Shown: positions 36,994 through 45,951, counted from the first letter of the stretch. The stretch: 64,000 nucleotides of DNA from Pseudomarimonas arenosa (GCF_014841215.1 NZ_JACYTR010000008.1:62001-126000), one strand, 5' to 3'. Numbers and translations are program-made. The notes: generated from the sequence alone by a model not told the origin.

Positions 36994-37774
36994 CGTCCAC
37001 CGGTAGGGCGGCGCCCGTCATGTTGTGTGCTTCACGACGGCACAGAAACAGGCATAGCGCCGCAATATCGGCAGTGGATGACATGCGCTGACTGGGCTGC
37101 TTCTCGCGTACCAGATCGCGCACGCCTTCCTCACGCGAACCTCCGTGTTGTGCCGCGCGCGCCTGGATCTGCGGCTCGATCAACGGCGTCTCCACCCAGC
37201 CCGGGCAGACGCAGTTGACCGTCACACCGCCGCTCTCGCGGCTGCCAGCCGCGGCATATTCCAGTGCCGCCACTTTCGACATGCCGACCAAGCCGAACTT
37301 GCTCGCCACGTACGGGGCCTTCTGCACGGAGGCGACCAAGCCGTGCACCGAGGCGATATTCACTACCCGCCCAAAGCCGCGCTCGGCCATGTTCGGCAAG
37401 GCAAGCCGCATGGTGTGGAAGGCCGCGCTCAGATTGATCGCGATGATCGAATCCCAGCGCTCGGCGGGCATGTCGGCAAACGCCGCGGTAAATTGCACGC
37501 CAGCGCTGTTGATCAGGATGTCGATGCCGGCATGCTCAGTCATCATCGATTCGATGGCTGAAACGTCACGCAGATCGGCGGCGCAGAAGGCCACCGTTGG
37601 CGCGCCCGCTTGGCTGACCTGGGCCTTGGCCTGTTCGATCTGTTCGGCGCTGCCCAGACCATTGATCACCACCGAAGCTCCCGCCGCGGCCAGCGCCTCG
37701 GCAACGGCCAACCCGATGCCCGAGGTCGACCCGGTCACCAGAGCCGAGCGGCCCGCTAGAAACTGATCACTCAT
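36974..37774 (-). CDS. bdhA: 3-Hydroxybutyrate dehydrogenase (SDR family)
   Basis: A 266-residue short-chain dehydrogenase with TGSTSGIG cofactor loop, NSAGVQ, catalytic Ser near 142, Tyr near 155 and Lys near 159 (VASK), and the substrate segment CPGWVETPLIEPQIQARA typical of 3-hydroxybutyrate dehydrogenases. It oxidises (R)-3-hydroxybutyrate to acetoacetate with NAD+. The ATG at 37774 follows a TTG one codon earlier. It is divergent from a 3-hydroxybutyrate oligomer hydrolase, so the two would supply and consume the same monomer. Confidence 0.87.
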   Translation of the reverse strand: MSDQFLAGRSALVTGSTSGIGLAVAEALAAAGASVVINGLGSAEQIEQAKAQVSQAGAPTVAFCAADLRDVSAIESMMTEHAGIDILINSAGVQFTAAFADMPAERWDSIIAINLSAAFHTMRLALPNMAERGFGRVVNIASVHGLVASVQKAPYVASKFGLVGMSKVAALEYAAAGSRESGGVTVNCVCPGWVETPLIEPQIQARAAQHGGSREEGVRDLVREKQPSQRMSSTADIAALCLFLCRREAHNMTGAALPVDGGWTSQ

Positions 37775-37957
37775 CAATAAACTCCCTTAGCCCAGTAGTG
37801 TGACAGCCAAGTCGAAAGCACGGGCCAAGGCCCGTTGCCGGCGCTGTACGGGCACAAGCCTAACCAATTCGAATGGGCTGCGCTGCTGTCCGAAAGTGCA
37901 ACCGCCCGGTGGCTGAGGTCCGACCACACCGCCTTTCCTCCCGCTCCACAACCCGGC

Positions 37958-39580
37958 ATGATCATGACAATGGCCGACCGTACCGACACCGCTCTGATCG
38001 CATTTCAACAGCGTCTGTACGACGATACAAACGATCTGTTGAGTGCCGGGTTGGGCTTGGAGGGGCTGCAGCGTCGGCTGCCGGCGCCCGAGGAGATACC
38101 AGCAGCCGACGAGCTGCGCCGACGGGCCATCTGGCACAACTGGAACGGCATTGCCTGCCTTTCGCGCGACCCCTTGTTGTGGCGCGAAGTTTTCGCTCGT
38201 CCGGTGCCCGGCCGCGAGTGGCACGCGCTGCTGCGCCCGCCCGGCGCAGAGCAGCCGCATCGGGTGATGTTGCAGGTACCGACGAGCTTCGACCCGCGGT
38301 TCCCCAGGTTGCTGGCGCTGGCCAGCTCCGGCTCGCGCGGCATCTTCGGCTCGCAAGCGCTGGCGGCCTGGGGCCTCAGCCGAGGCTATGCGGTCGTCAA
38401 CACCGACAAGGCCTGCGGTACTGATTGGTTCGACTGCGACGCGCTGACCGCACCTGGCCTGGATGGCGTGCCCACCGACGATCCGCGACTGCGCGCATTC
38501 AACCCGACCGGCCAGGGAAAGGCGGGCGAGGTGTGGATCAAGCACGCCCATTCCTCTGAACACCCGGAATCGCGCTGGGGGGCCTGCGTGTCGCAGGCGG
38601 TGCGTCAGGCCTGGGCCTGGCTGTCGGAACAACATGAGGGCATTGGCCGGAACAGGCTGACCCTGGCCGCGGGCCTGTCGAATGGCGGTGCGGCGGTACT
38701 GCGCGCTGCGGCAGATCCTGCCATCGACGGTGTGGTGGCAGCAGCGCCCAATGTCTATGTACGCGGTGGCGGTCGCAGCTTCTTTCACTATGCCCAGGAA
38801 GCTGCACTGTGGATGCCTCTGGCCCAGGCCGACCGACGGCTTCGCGACGTGCCGACGCCCTTGCCCTTCGATCAGGTCAAGCAGATGGCCGAACAGCACT
38901 ACCAGGCCCTGCGCGAAGCTGGACTGTTGGACGGCGAATCGTTCAATCAGGCTTGCCGGTCGGCACTGCGTCGCTTGCGCCGCTCCGGCTGGACTCAGGC
39001 CGGGCTGGGCGCCGCCCGACTTAGCACGGCGTTTGACTTCTGGTTTGCAGCGATGCAGGCCTACACGCCGGCACTGGCGCGGCTTGGGACGAGCGCACAC
39101 CCGCTGGGGGCGCATTACTGCGGTCAAACCGAGTCAAGCTCGCCGGCTGGGCTGATTCGTGCGCTGCGCTGGAGCGATGGCGCCGGCATTGTTCCGGGCG
39201 CCGACGTGATGATCAAGCACAGTCTGTCTGCTGCCGAGCGGCTGCGTCGCGTCAATAGCCTGTTAAGCGGCGGCCTGCGCTCTGAGCTTTTGCGCGGCAT
39301 GGCGGCGACGCACTGCCCGCCGGCTCCGCTCGACAAGCCGATCTACATTCTGCACGGCGTCGACGACGGCCTGATTCCGGCGCCGTTTTCCAGTCAACCC
39401 TATGTCCGTCGCGCGCGCAGCATGGGCGCGAACGTCGAAAGCTGGTTGCTGCCCCGGCGCCCGCATTTCGACGCCTTTCTGGGGCTGCCGGGCTATGGCG
39501 AACATCGTGAAGCGCTGCTCCCGCAGGTGTATCGGGCACTTGACGACCTGGCACGGCGTTTCGGCTCCCGATCCAGTTGA
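37958..39580 (+). CDS. D-(-)-3-hydroxybutyrate oligomer hydrolase
   Basis: A large alpha/beta-hydrolase of about 540 residues. The nucleophile elbow is GLSNGGAAVL, with LHGVDDGLIPAPFSSQPY carrying the acid and RPHFDAFLGLPGY the His. The GSRGIFGSQALAAWGLSRGYAVVNTDKACGTD region matches the intracellular 3-hydroxybutyrate oligomer hydrolases that finish poly-hydroxybutyrate breakdown. There is no clear signal peptide. Starts at 37958, 37964 or 37970 are all possible. It pairs with the divergent dehydrogenase gene. Confidence 0.85.
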   Translation: MIMTMADRTDTALIAFQQRLYDDTNDLLSAGLGLEGLQRRLPAPEEIPAADELRRRAIWHNWNGIACLSRDPLLWREVFARPVPGREWHALLRPPGAEQPHRVMLQVPTSFDPRFPRLLALASSGSRGIFGSQALAAWGLSRGYAVVNTDKACGTDWFDCDALTAPGLDGVPTDDPRLRAFNPTGQGKAGEVWIKHAHSSEHPESRWGACVSQAVRQAWAWLSEQHEGIGRNRLTLAAGLSNGGAAVLRAAADPAIDGVVAAAPNVYVRGGGRSFFHYAQEAALWMPLAQADRRLRDVPTPLPFDQVKQMAEQHYQALREAGLLDGESFNQACRSALRRLRRSGWTQAGLGAARLSTAFDFWFAAMQAYTPALARLGTSAHPLGAHYCGQTESSSPAGLIRALRWSDGAGIVPGADVMIKHSLSAAERLRRVNSLLSGGLRSELLRGMAATHCPPAPLDKPIYILHGVDDGLIPAPFSSQPYVRRARSMGANVESWLLPRRPHFDAFLGLPGYGEHREALLPQVYRALDDLARRFGSRSS

Positions 39581-39609
39581 AGCAAACCCAAGCACGGATC
39601 ACGGCCACT

Positions 39610-40917
39610 ATGCCGACAACGGCCAACAACAAACGTCGCGATATGTACCTTTCCGAAGATCCGCCTGCGCATAGACGACCCGTGTTCTCCCTGCTTGCGT
39701 CAGGCTTTGGCTCTGCATTGCTGATTTATGGGGCTGCCATCCATGCGGAGAACTTGCCGCATCCTGCGTCTGGCGAGACGACGTCTCCTGCTGCGGAGAG
39801 CGCGCTGGCACTGAGTTCATCGGAGCTGTTCTGGCAGACTCCGAGCTGGCAGAACCTGATCGACTATGTGCAGACGCTGACCAGCGGTGCGGCACCCGGC
39901 CCGAAGGGCTGGCCGGAAGACCAGACCCTGCAGCGAATGAAGCGCACACTGGGCGATGGCGTTATCGGCCCTTCGCCCGCGCTGCTCGTTGATTGGGATG
40001 CTCTCGCGGAGGCGACGCGTTCGCAAGACGAATCGCATGAATCGTTACGTTCGGATCAGCCAACTGACGCGGCGGTGAGTCAGGACAGCCGACAAAGGGC
40101 AGATCAAGTACAGCAGGCCCTGGGTATTTACGGTCCGTTGCATGAGGCCTATACCGATGACGGTGCGTTCAGGTTGGTCGGCACGCTAAGTTCGATCAGG
40201 CCTCCCACGGTGAGCACATCCTGGTTCAAGACCGAATCTGAAGTGGCGCCTCCATCCTCTGCCGAAATGCTGAGTGGACGCTTCGATATTCCCGTCGTCA
40301 TGCAGTTCGAGCCGCGGCCCGGCTTTACCGATGAAGCCGGATTCGGGTATTCGCCTGGGTTGTACGATATGTTAAGCAAGCGCCAGTTCCTGAAGGACCC
40401 CATTCAGCACGTGCGACTCTTCGACGACGGACGGCTGCACATCGAGTCGAGTCGTGCCGACAGCAAGGAAGTGTTGTGGTTCGAGGCTGACTCTCCGATG
40501 TGCGAAGGGTGGCTGCCAGGATTTTCCCATGGTGATGCGGACCAAGGCATCTGGGCCTACTTCGGTGATCCGGAGACAGCCCAGCGGGAGCACGCCCGCA
40601 GCCGCAAGGCCCGTGGCAGTCTGTATGAGTTCTACCTTGCCAAGCCGCTGCCCGAAAACCGCGCCAGCACGCGCAGCAGCGATCACGTACTTGACCGCTC
40701 GGCGACCGGTTTCGCCCGCGCCACACAGCACGAGTTCGACCTGGACCATGATGGTGTGCCGGACCTGCTGATCTGGGAAGGCGTAGGACAGGGGCCCGGT
40801 CACCTGGGTGAGGTGCTGAGCACGGATGATCCCTGGTACCGACTGGTATTGGTCAACATTGCTGGGCGCTGGAAGATACTGGGGCATGATCAATTTGCCT
40901 ACGGCTGCGGATGCTGA
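39610..40917 (+). CDS. Unrecognised exported protein with calcium-loop motif
   Basis: I do not recognise this protein of about 435 residues. A hydrophobic segment (FSLLASGFGSALLIYGAAIHA) suggests a signal peptide. The middle is mixed alpha/beta with a Gln/Asp/Ser-rich stretch. Near the end, FDLDHDGVPDLLIWEG is a DxDxDG calcium-binding loop as in EF-hand or FG-GAP/VCBS proteins, followed by a strand-rich end, GCGC. The start is uncertain: ATG at 39610 or 39643; a TTG overlapping the previous stop is less likely. Confidence 0.55.
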   Translation: MPTTANNKRRDMYLSEDPPAHRRPVFSLLASGFGSALLIYGAAIHAENLPHPASGETTSPAAESALALSSSELFWQTPSWQNLIDYVQTLTSGAAPGPKGWPEDQTLQRMKRTLGDGVIGPSPALLVDWDALAEATRSQDESHESLRSDQPTDAAVSQDSRQRADQVQQALGIYGPLHEAYTDDGAFRLVGTLSSIRPPTVSTSWFKTESEVAPPSSAEMLSGRFDIPVVMQFEPRPGFTDEAGFGYSPGLYDMLSKRQFLKDPIQHVRLFDDGRLHIESSRADSKEVLWFEADSPMCEGWLPGFSHGDADQGIWAYFGDPETAQREHARSRKARGSLYEFYLAKPLPENRASTRSSDHVLDRSATGFARATQHEFDLDHDGVPDLLIWEGVGQGPGHLGEVLSTDDPWYRLVLVNIAGRWKILGHDQFAYGCGC

Positions 40918-41042
40918 TCGGAACCTGCGACGGATCTACGTTCGCGTGGCAACGCAAGGCGGGCTGGCGCAGGGATTGCCAGTAGCGCGGTCTTGGCCTC
41001 AAGATTTCGCGTCCGCCACGAGACTGCAAGTCAAACGCCTCG

Positions 41043-41693
41043 ATGGGCCGAATACTCAATCTGCGCCCGATCACGATCGGCCTGTTGGCTGGCGAAGGCA
41101 TTGGCCACGGCATCTTGCTGCTGGCGTTCTGGTGGGGCGGCCTGCACTACGTAGTGATGTCCGCCACGATTGCCGTCGAGCTGGTGCTGGTGAATATCGC
41201 CAGCGCCATTCTCTGGCCCGCACGCGGCTTGCTGAAGCACAGCAAGGGAATATTGATTGTCTCCGTGCTGGCGGCCTTTCTGTTGATGATGACGGTGCTC
41301 ACCTTCAACGCGGCCGACGGTGAACCTCCACTCGACGATTCCCTGCGGCCCTTGTTTGATGGCGCGCTGTTCTGGCCCCTGCTGTACTTGAGCGCGCACC
41401 TTGGGGTGTTGATGGTGCTCGCCCTGCGCTCTTCCGATCCGCGACTGACCTGGGTCAGTGGCGCCCTGGTGCAGGGGGCCATCAGCTTCTTTCAGCTATT
41501 CCTCATGTGTGGCGTGGCGGTCTTCATTTGTCGTCCGCTGATCGACTACCTACGCGATTTCGATCCAACCATCCCAGCCAGCCCCATCATCGGCAGCTTT
41601 GCGGTGATATTTCGCTTTGCCATGACTCTGTGGATCGTGCGCTGGCCGGAGAAGGATCTCGAACGCATCGCGCGCAATCCTTACGTCGACTGA
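41043..41693 (+). CDS. Unrecognised integral membrane protein
   Basis: 216 residues with about five hydrophobic helices (ITIGLLAGEGIGHGILLLAFWW; AVELVLVNIASAIL; GILIVSVLAAFLLMMTVLTF; LVQGAISFFQLFLMCGVAVFI; IGSFAVIFRFAMTLWIV). The family is not recognised. It follows the exported protein by 125 nt in the same direction, so they may be co-expressed. It ends at a 12-bp inverted repeat shared with the convergent mocA gene. Confidence 0.6.
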   Translation: MGRILNLRPITIGLLAGEGIGHGILLLAFWWGGLHYVVMSATIAVELVLVNIASAILWPARGLLKHSKGILIVSVLAAFLLMMTVLTFNAADGEPPLDDSLRPLFDGALFWPLLYLSAHLGVLMVLALRSSDPRLTWVSGALVQGAISFFQLFLMCGVAVFICRPLIDYLRDFDPTIPASPIIGSFAVIFRFAMTLWIVRWPEKDLERIARNPYVD

Positions 41694-41708
41694 TCGGTAG
41701 ACGGGGGT

Positions 41709-41743
41709 TAGCCCGGATATGACCTCATGAAATATCCGGGCTA
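41709..41743. repeat. 12-bp inverted repeat between convergent genes
   Basis: The arms TAGCCCGGATAT (41709-41720) and ATATCCGGGCTA (41732-41743) are perfect reverse complements with an 11-nt loop. It lies between the membrane-protein gene and mocA. The mocA TAG stop is the first three bases of the arm on its strand. A matching half-element, TAGCCCGGATA, starts at the mtnA stop (33951). Confidence 0.85.
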
Positions 41744-42328
41744 GAGCTGTGCGAGATCGCTTTCGGAATCGACATCGCCGGGCCCCTGCGGACTGCGATA
41801 CTCCACTACCTGTTCCGACGCCTGACGCAGCAGATAACGGGCACCTTGGTCGCCGTGCAGGGTTTGCAGAGCGGTGAAACTGCGGCGAGGGAATAGAGCG
41901 GGTACACCGCGAATGCCGTGGTAGTGTGAGGCGATGACGGCATCCGGGCGGTGATGAGACAGCTGGATCAGCGCGTTAAGCCAGGCGGTGTCGACACGGT
42001 ACTGGTCGACCAGCATCAGCAACAGGTGCTGGGCGTGCGGGTCATCCTTTGCGTGGCTGGCGGCTGTGCGCAAGGAGGCCGAAAGCCTGGGTTCGGGATC
42101 GCTGACATTGATGCGCCGCAGCGGCTGCTGGCCGGACAGGGCCTGCCAACAAAGGTCGCCGTGTTTGCCGAGCACCACCCACACCTTTTCGACCAGTGGA
42201 GCGGCCTGATTGATGGCGTGTTGCAGGAGCGGAATGCCATTGATGGGCACGAGTTGCTTGGGTTGACCCAGGCGTTTTGATTCGCCGGCGGCGAGGATGG
42301 CGATGCGTAGGTGTGGGTGTTGAGCCAT
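41741..42328 (-). CDS. mocA: Molybdenum cofactor cytidylyltransferase-like protein (MocA family)
   Basis: A 195-residue NTP-transferase starting with the nucleotide loop LAAGESKRLGQPKQLV, followed by LLLMLVDQYRVD and GIRGVPALFPRRSF (RGVPALF motif of MocA). MocA adds CMP to molybdopterin to make the cytosine dinucleotide cofactor used by molybdenum hydroxylases. It is last in the transcript xdhC-mocA behind two such enzymes. The ATG at 42328 is preferred over a TTG three codons upstream. Confidence 0.87.
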   Translation of the reverse strand: MAQHPHLRIAILAAGESKRLGQPKQLVPINGIPLLQHAINQAAPLVEKVWVVLGKHGDLCWQALSGQQPLRRINVSDPEPRLSASLRTAASHAKDDPHAQHLLLMLVDQYRVDTAWLNALIQLSHHRPDAVIASHYHGIRGVPALFPRRSFTALQTLHGDQGARYLLRQASEQVVEYRSPQGPGDVDSESDLAQL

Positions 42329-42365
42329 TCGCCTCAATGCCGCCGTGCGTCTGTGACGCCGCGCT

Positions 42366-42438
42366 CATAGGGTGCGTCTTGGACGCACCGTCGTCGGGTG
42401 GTTGGTGCGTGGGCGGTGCGTCCGAGACGCGCCCTATG
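42366..42438. repeat. REP-like inverted pair between xdhC and mocA
   Basis: The arms 42366-42389 and 42415-42438 match as reverse complements in 22 of 24 positions (CATAGGGTGCGTCTTGGACG core). Each arm is itself palindromic (GGTGCGTC..GACGCACC). The layout, two palindromic units facing each other behind a TAGGG head, is the same as in the 46.5-47.4 kb array although the sequence differs. It lies within the xdhC-mocA transcript. Confidence 0.8.
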
Positions 42439-42458
42439 ATTGGGCAGCGCCTGTCGCT

Positions 42459-43685
42459 TCACGCCGCCATACCGTGCCGCCGACACTGCTGCCGATAGCT
42501 CTGCATCAATTCGCCGAGCACTGAAACCGCGAGTTCTTCTGGGTCACGGGCGCGCGGCAGCAGGCCGATTGGACCGCGGAGTCGCTGCAGGGCGGCCTCG
42601 CTGGCGCCATGCACGCGCAGTTGCTCTAGGCGATTCGCTTGGGCGCGTTGGCTGCCCATGGCGCCGATCATCAGGGCATGGCTGTCCAGAGCTTGCAGCA
42701 GAAAGGGCAGTTCCCAGTGATGGTCGTGGAACAGGGTGAAGCCGGCACTGAAGGCATCCCAGGGCAGGGTCGGCAGCAGCTGCGGACTCTGCAGCAGCCG
42801 GCTCTCAACACCGAGTTCGATCAGCAGGGGGGCTAGGGCCGGATCGGGGTGCAGCGCCACTACCTCGAGTTGGCTGGCGCGGGCCAAGCGGCAAAAGGCC
42901 AGCAAATTGTCGCCATTGCCAGCGACGAAGACGCGCAGGCGCGGTGCGATACGGATCTGCACGGCCTCATCGGTCGGGCTCGGCTCCGAATCCTGATCGA
43001 TCATAAGTTCAGGAGGTTGGTTGGCGCTGCGCCAGAACATGTTGATCAGTCTTCTCTGATCGATATGTTCAGTGATTCGGGACAGGGTTGGGTGCGGAAT
43101 GTCGCCGTCGAACTGCAGATCGAGCCCGCTGCCGCAGGGCAGGGTGAGGTCGATATAGGGCGAGCCGGCGCCATAGCGGATGCGCTGGCTTTGGCCGAGT
43201 TGCAGACAGGCGATCGCCCGCTCGATGACCGAGGTATCCAGGCAGCCACCGGAGATTGAACCTGCCACTTCACCGGCTTCGGTAACCACGAGCTGTGCGC
43301 CGAGGCGCCGTGGCGAGGTACCTTCGATGCCAACGATGGTGACTAGGCAGCTGCGCAGGCCTTCGCAGTGGCGTTGGCAGAGCAGTTGTAGCGGGTTGTG
43401 GATGGGAGAGCGAAAGGGAGGGGTGGTTGTTGTTGACGTTTCGCGCTTTGTTGCGGCGGGATTGTCATTTCCTGCGGCCAGATTGCCCCCTCTCCCCTCT
43501 CCCGCGAGGGGAGCGGGGCTTTTGGTGGTCGCTGAGTCGGATGGGCTTTCCAAACTTGTTGACTGGGCGCGGGGCTGCGGATCGAGTTTGCAGGCGGCTG
43601 TGGCTGGCGCTGTGCACGCTCTTGAGCCCCTCTCCCCTCGCGGGAGAGGGGTTGGGGAGAGGGGGAAGGCACCATCCCTAGCCAT
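42459..43685 (-). CDS. xdhC: XdhC/CoxI-family molybdoenzyme maturation factor
   Basis: Residues from about 95 onward are a complete XdhC: NPLQLLCQRH, LVTIVGIEGTSPRRLGAQLVV, GSISGGCLDTSVIE, and a Rossmann part RVFVAGNGDNLLAFCRLA with HDHHWELPFLLQAL. XdhC binds molybdenum cofactor, promotes its sulfuration and inserts it in xanthine-dehydrogenase-family enzymes. The first ~90 residues (PLSPTPLPRGERG, SPAPLAGEGRGG) are translated from an inverted pair of CTCTCCCC repeats and are not part of the family. The ATG at 43685 follows AGGG; no ATG lies between the repeats and the conserved domain, although a TTG near 43555 is possible. Confidence 0.82.
   Translation of the reverse strand: MARDGAFPLSPTPLPRGERGSRACTAPATAACKLDPQPRAQSTSLESPSDSATTKSPAPLAGEGRGGNLAAGNDNPAATKRETSTTTTPPFRSPIHNPLQLLCQRHCEGLRSCLVTIVGIEGTSPRRLGAQLVVTEAGEVAGSISGGCLDTSVIERAIACLQLGQSQRIRYGAGSPYIDLTLPCGSGLDLQFDGDIPHPTLSRITEHIDQRRLINMFWRSANQPPELMIDQDSEPSPTDEAVQIRIAPRLRVFVAGNGDNLLAFCRLARASQLEVVALHPDPALAPLLIELGVESRLLQSPQLLPTLPWDAFSAGFTLFHDHHWELPFLLQALDSHALMIGAMGSQRAQANRLEQLRVHGASEAALQRLRGPIGLLPRARDPEELAVSVLGELMQSYRQQCRRHGMAA
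43486..43660. repeat. Inverted pair of CTCTCCCC-type palindromes inside xdhC
   Basis: The left copy (about 43486-43520) has the stem CTCCCCTC/GAGGGGAG. The right copy (about 43621-43660) has the 10-bp stem CCCCTCTCCC/GGGAGAGGGG at 43627-43636 and 43642-43651. The two copies face each other. The family resembles dispersed repeats widespread in Lysobacterales genomes. Both are read through as codons of xdhC. Confidence 0.8.
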
Positions 43686-43692
43686 CGACGCC

Positions 43693-45939
43693 CTACGACG
43701 CCGCCTTGAACGGCAGATCGCGCACCCGTTTGCCGGTGGCCTTGTAGATCGCATTGGCAACAGCAGGCCCAATCGGCGGTACGGCGCATTCGCCGATGCC
43801 GGTGGGTGAGGCCGCGGATTTCAGCAGGTGTACCTCGATCTTGGGCATGGCCGCCATGCGTAGCACGGTATAGCCGTCGTAATTGCTTTGCTTGGCGGCG
43901 CCGCCTTCCAGATCGACTCGCTCGCCGAGAAAGGCGCTGAGCCCGAAGCCGGTGCCGCCCTCGAGCTGGGCGCGCACCACGTCGGGGTTCACCACCACAC
44001 CGCAGTCCGAAGCCACCACACAGCGTTCCACCCTGATCCCGCCGCTATCGCTCTTCGACACCTCGGCCACGGTGGCAACAAAGCTGCCAAAGGAGGAATG
44101 CACGGCGATGCCGCGGTGGATGCCGGGTTTGGCCGGCTCATTCCAGCCAGCCCGTCCGGCGGCCAGCTGCAGTACGCCGCGTTCGCGTGCATCGGGCTTG
44201 AGCAGGGCGAGGCGCAGGGCGACCGGATCCTGCCCGCTGGCCTCGGCGATTTCGTCGATCAGGGTCTCCATCACGTAGGCGGTGTGGGTGTGACCCACCG
44301 ATCGCCACCACAGTACCGGCACCGGGGAGGCTGGGTGCTGTACCTGCACCTCCATGCTGGGCACTGCGTAGGGCGAATCGACCACCCCTTCGATGGATGA
44401 GGGGTCGACGCCGTCCTTCATCATCGAGGCGAAAGGGCCGCCGGCGAATATCGAATGCCCGACGATGCTGTGATCCCAGGCGCTGATCTTGCCATCGGCA
44501 TCCAGGCCCACTTTCACCTTGTGCAGATGCATCGGTCGATAGCGTCCGGCCCCCATATCGGCTTCGCGAGTCCATTGCAGCAGGATCGGCGCGCGGAAAT
44601 TGAGAGCTTTGGCGATCTCGGTGGCCTCGACAAAGATGTCGGAGTCTGGCGTCGCGCGGCGACCAAAGCCGCCGCCGGTCTTCATGACATGCAGATCGAC
44701 CTTGGCCGGCTCGATGCCGGCGATCTGCGCACAGGTGCCCTGTACCACGTCCGGCATTTGCAGCCCGCCGTAGATATGCAATCGCTCGCCTTCGCGATGG
44801 ACGACAGCGTTAAGTGGCTCCATGGCAGCGTGGGCCAGGAACGGGAAACGATACACAGCCTCGATCTGCTTGTTGGAAGCGGCCAGGGCCGCGGCATTGT
44901 CACCGCGCTGCAGGGCGAGGCTGCCGGGCTGCGCGGCAAGTTGCTCGAACTCAGCGAACAGCTCGCTGCTGGAACGTGTTTCGGCCGCAGCATTGTCCCA
45001 TTCGGCCTTCAAGGCTCGGCGGCCCTGTATCGCCGCCCAGGTGGTGTTGGCCACCACCGCCACCCCGCGGCTGATCTGCACCACATCGACTACGCCAGGC
45101 ACGGCCTTGGCAACAGTGGCATCGAAGCTGCTGAGCTTGCCGCCAAAGCGCGGGCTGTGCAGCACGGTGGCGTACAGCATTCCCGGCAGCCGCACATCGA
45201 TGGTGTAGGTCTGCTGCCCGCTTACCTTGTCCCGGGCATCGACACGCTGGGTGCTGTCCTTGCCGATCTGGGTCCAGTGCTCGGGCGATTTCAGTGCCAC
45301 CTCGGTGGGCGGCGTGAGCTTGGCTGCCGCCTGCAGCAAGGAGGCATACTCCGCACGCTGGCCGCTGCCGTTGTGCACAATGGCAGCGTCCCTGGCTTCG
45401 ACTTCACTTAGCGGTACGTTCCATTGTTGTGCGGCCGCCTGGCGCAGCATTTCGCGGGCCACAGCGCCGGCCTCGCGATAGCGTTGCCAGGAGGTGGGAA
45501 TGCTGCTCGATCCACCGGTGAGCTGCAGGGCGCCGCCCATGGTGAGATTGCCGTACCAGGCCGGATTGCCGGCGCGGCCTTCCACCTTCACCCGTTCAAT
45601 CGGCACCTCGAGTTCTTCGGCCACCAAGGTGGCCAGCCCTTGATAGGAATACTGGCCCATCTCGAACTGGCTGGAATACACGGTGACCTCGCCGTCAGCG
45701 CCGACAGCGAGATAGGCCTCGAACGGCGATGGCTTGCCTGGCGGCGGTGGCGTTGCGGCCGGATGCTCGGCACCGGCTTGGGCGATATCGGCATCCTTGG
45801 CCGGCGCAGGTGCTTCGCTGCTGCTGCAACCAATCAGCAGGGCGGCGCCGACATAGCTGACGCCAAACATGAATTGCCGCCGCGAAGGTTTGGGCAGCTG
45901 GCGAGTAACAAACGTAGGAACGACGCGACCGTGGAACAT
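43693..45939 (-). CDS. Molybdopterin-binding oxidoreductase, large subunit (copy A)
   Basis: A 748-residue xanthine-oxidase-family large subunit of the isoquinoline 1-oxidoreductase beta type. A Tat signal with twin Arg 20-21 (SRRQFMFG) ends in lipobox LLIGC, so it may be a Tat-exported lipoprotein. Cofactor motifs include FEMGQYSYQGLATLVAEEL, TGGGFGRR and the C-terminal GIGECAVPPIGPAVANAIYKATG with the active-site Glu. The ATG at 45939 has AAGGAG 8 nt upstream; the GTG at 45948 sits on that site and is rejected. It follows its [2Fe-2S] subunit by 12 nt. The substrate is unknown; aldehydes or N-heterocycles are typical. Confidence 0.88.
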   Translation of the reverse strand: MFHGRVVPTFVTRQLPKPSRRQFMFGVSYVGAALLIGCSSSEAPAPAKDADIAQAGAEHPAATPPPPGKPSPFEAYLAVGADGEVTVYSSQFEMGQYSYQGLATLVAEELEVPIERVKVEGRAGNPAWYGNLTMGGALQLTGGSSSIPTSWQRYREAGAVAREMLRQAAAQQWNVPLSEVEARDAAIVHNGSGQRAEYASLLQAAAKLTPPTEVALKSPEHWTQIGKDSTQRVDARDKVSGQQTYTIDVRLPGMLYATVLHSPRFGGKLSSFDATVAKAVPGVVDVVQISRGVAVVANTTWAAIQGRRALKAEWDNAAAETRSSSELFAEFEQLAAQPGSLALQRGDNAAALAASNKQIEAVYRFPFLAHAAMEPLNAVVHREGERLHIYGGLQMPDVVQGTCAQIAGIEPAKVDLHVMKTGGGFGRRATPDSDIFVEATEIAKALNFRAPILLQWTREADMGAGRYRPMHLHKVKVGLDADGKISAWDHSIVGHSIFAGGPFASMMKDGVDPSSIEGVVDSPYAVPSMEVQVQHPASPVPVLWWRSVGHTHTAYVMETLIDEIAEASGQDPVALRLALLKPDARERGVLQLAAGRAGWNEPAKPGIHRGIAVHSSFGSFVATVAEVSKSDSGGIRVERCVVASDCGVVVNPDVVRAQLEGGTGFGLSAFLGERVDLEGGAAKQSNYDGYTVLRMAAMPKIEVHLLKSAASPTGIGECAVPPIGPAVANAIYKATGKRVRDLPFKAAS

Positions 45940-45951
45940 GGCGTACACTCC

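Noticed and set aside
37787-39127. A 446-codon minus-strand frame
   Set aside because: It is antisense to the oligomer hydrolase, which has clear catalytic motifs.
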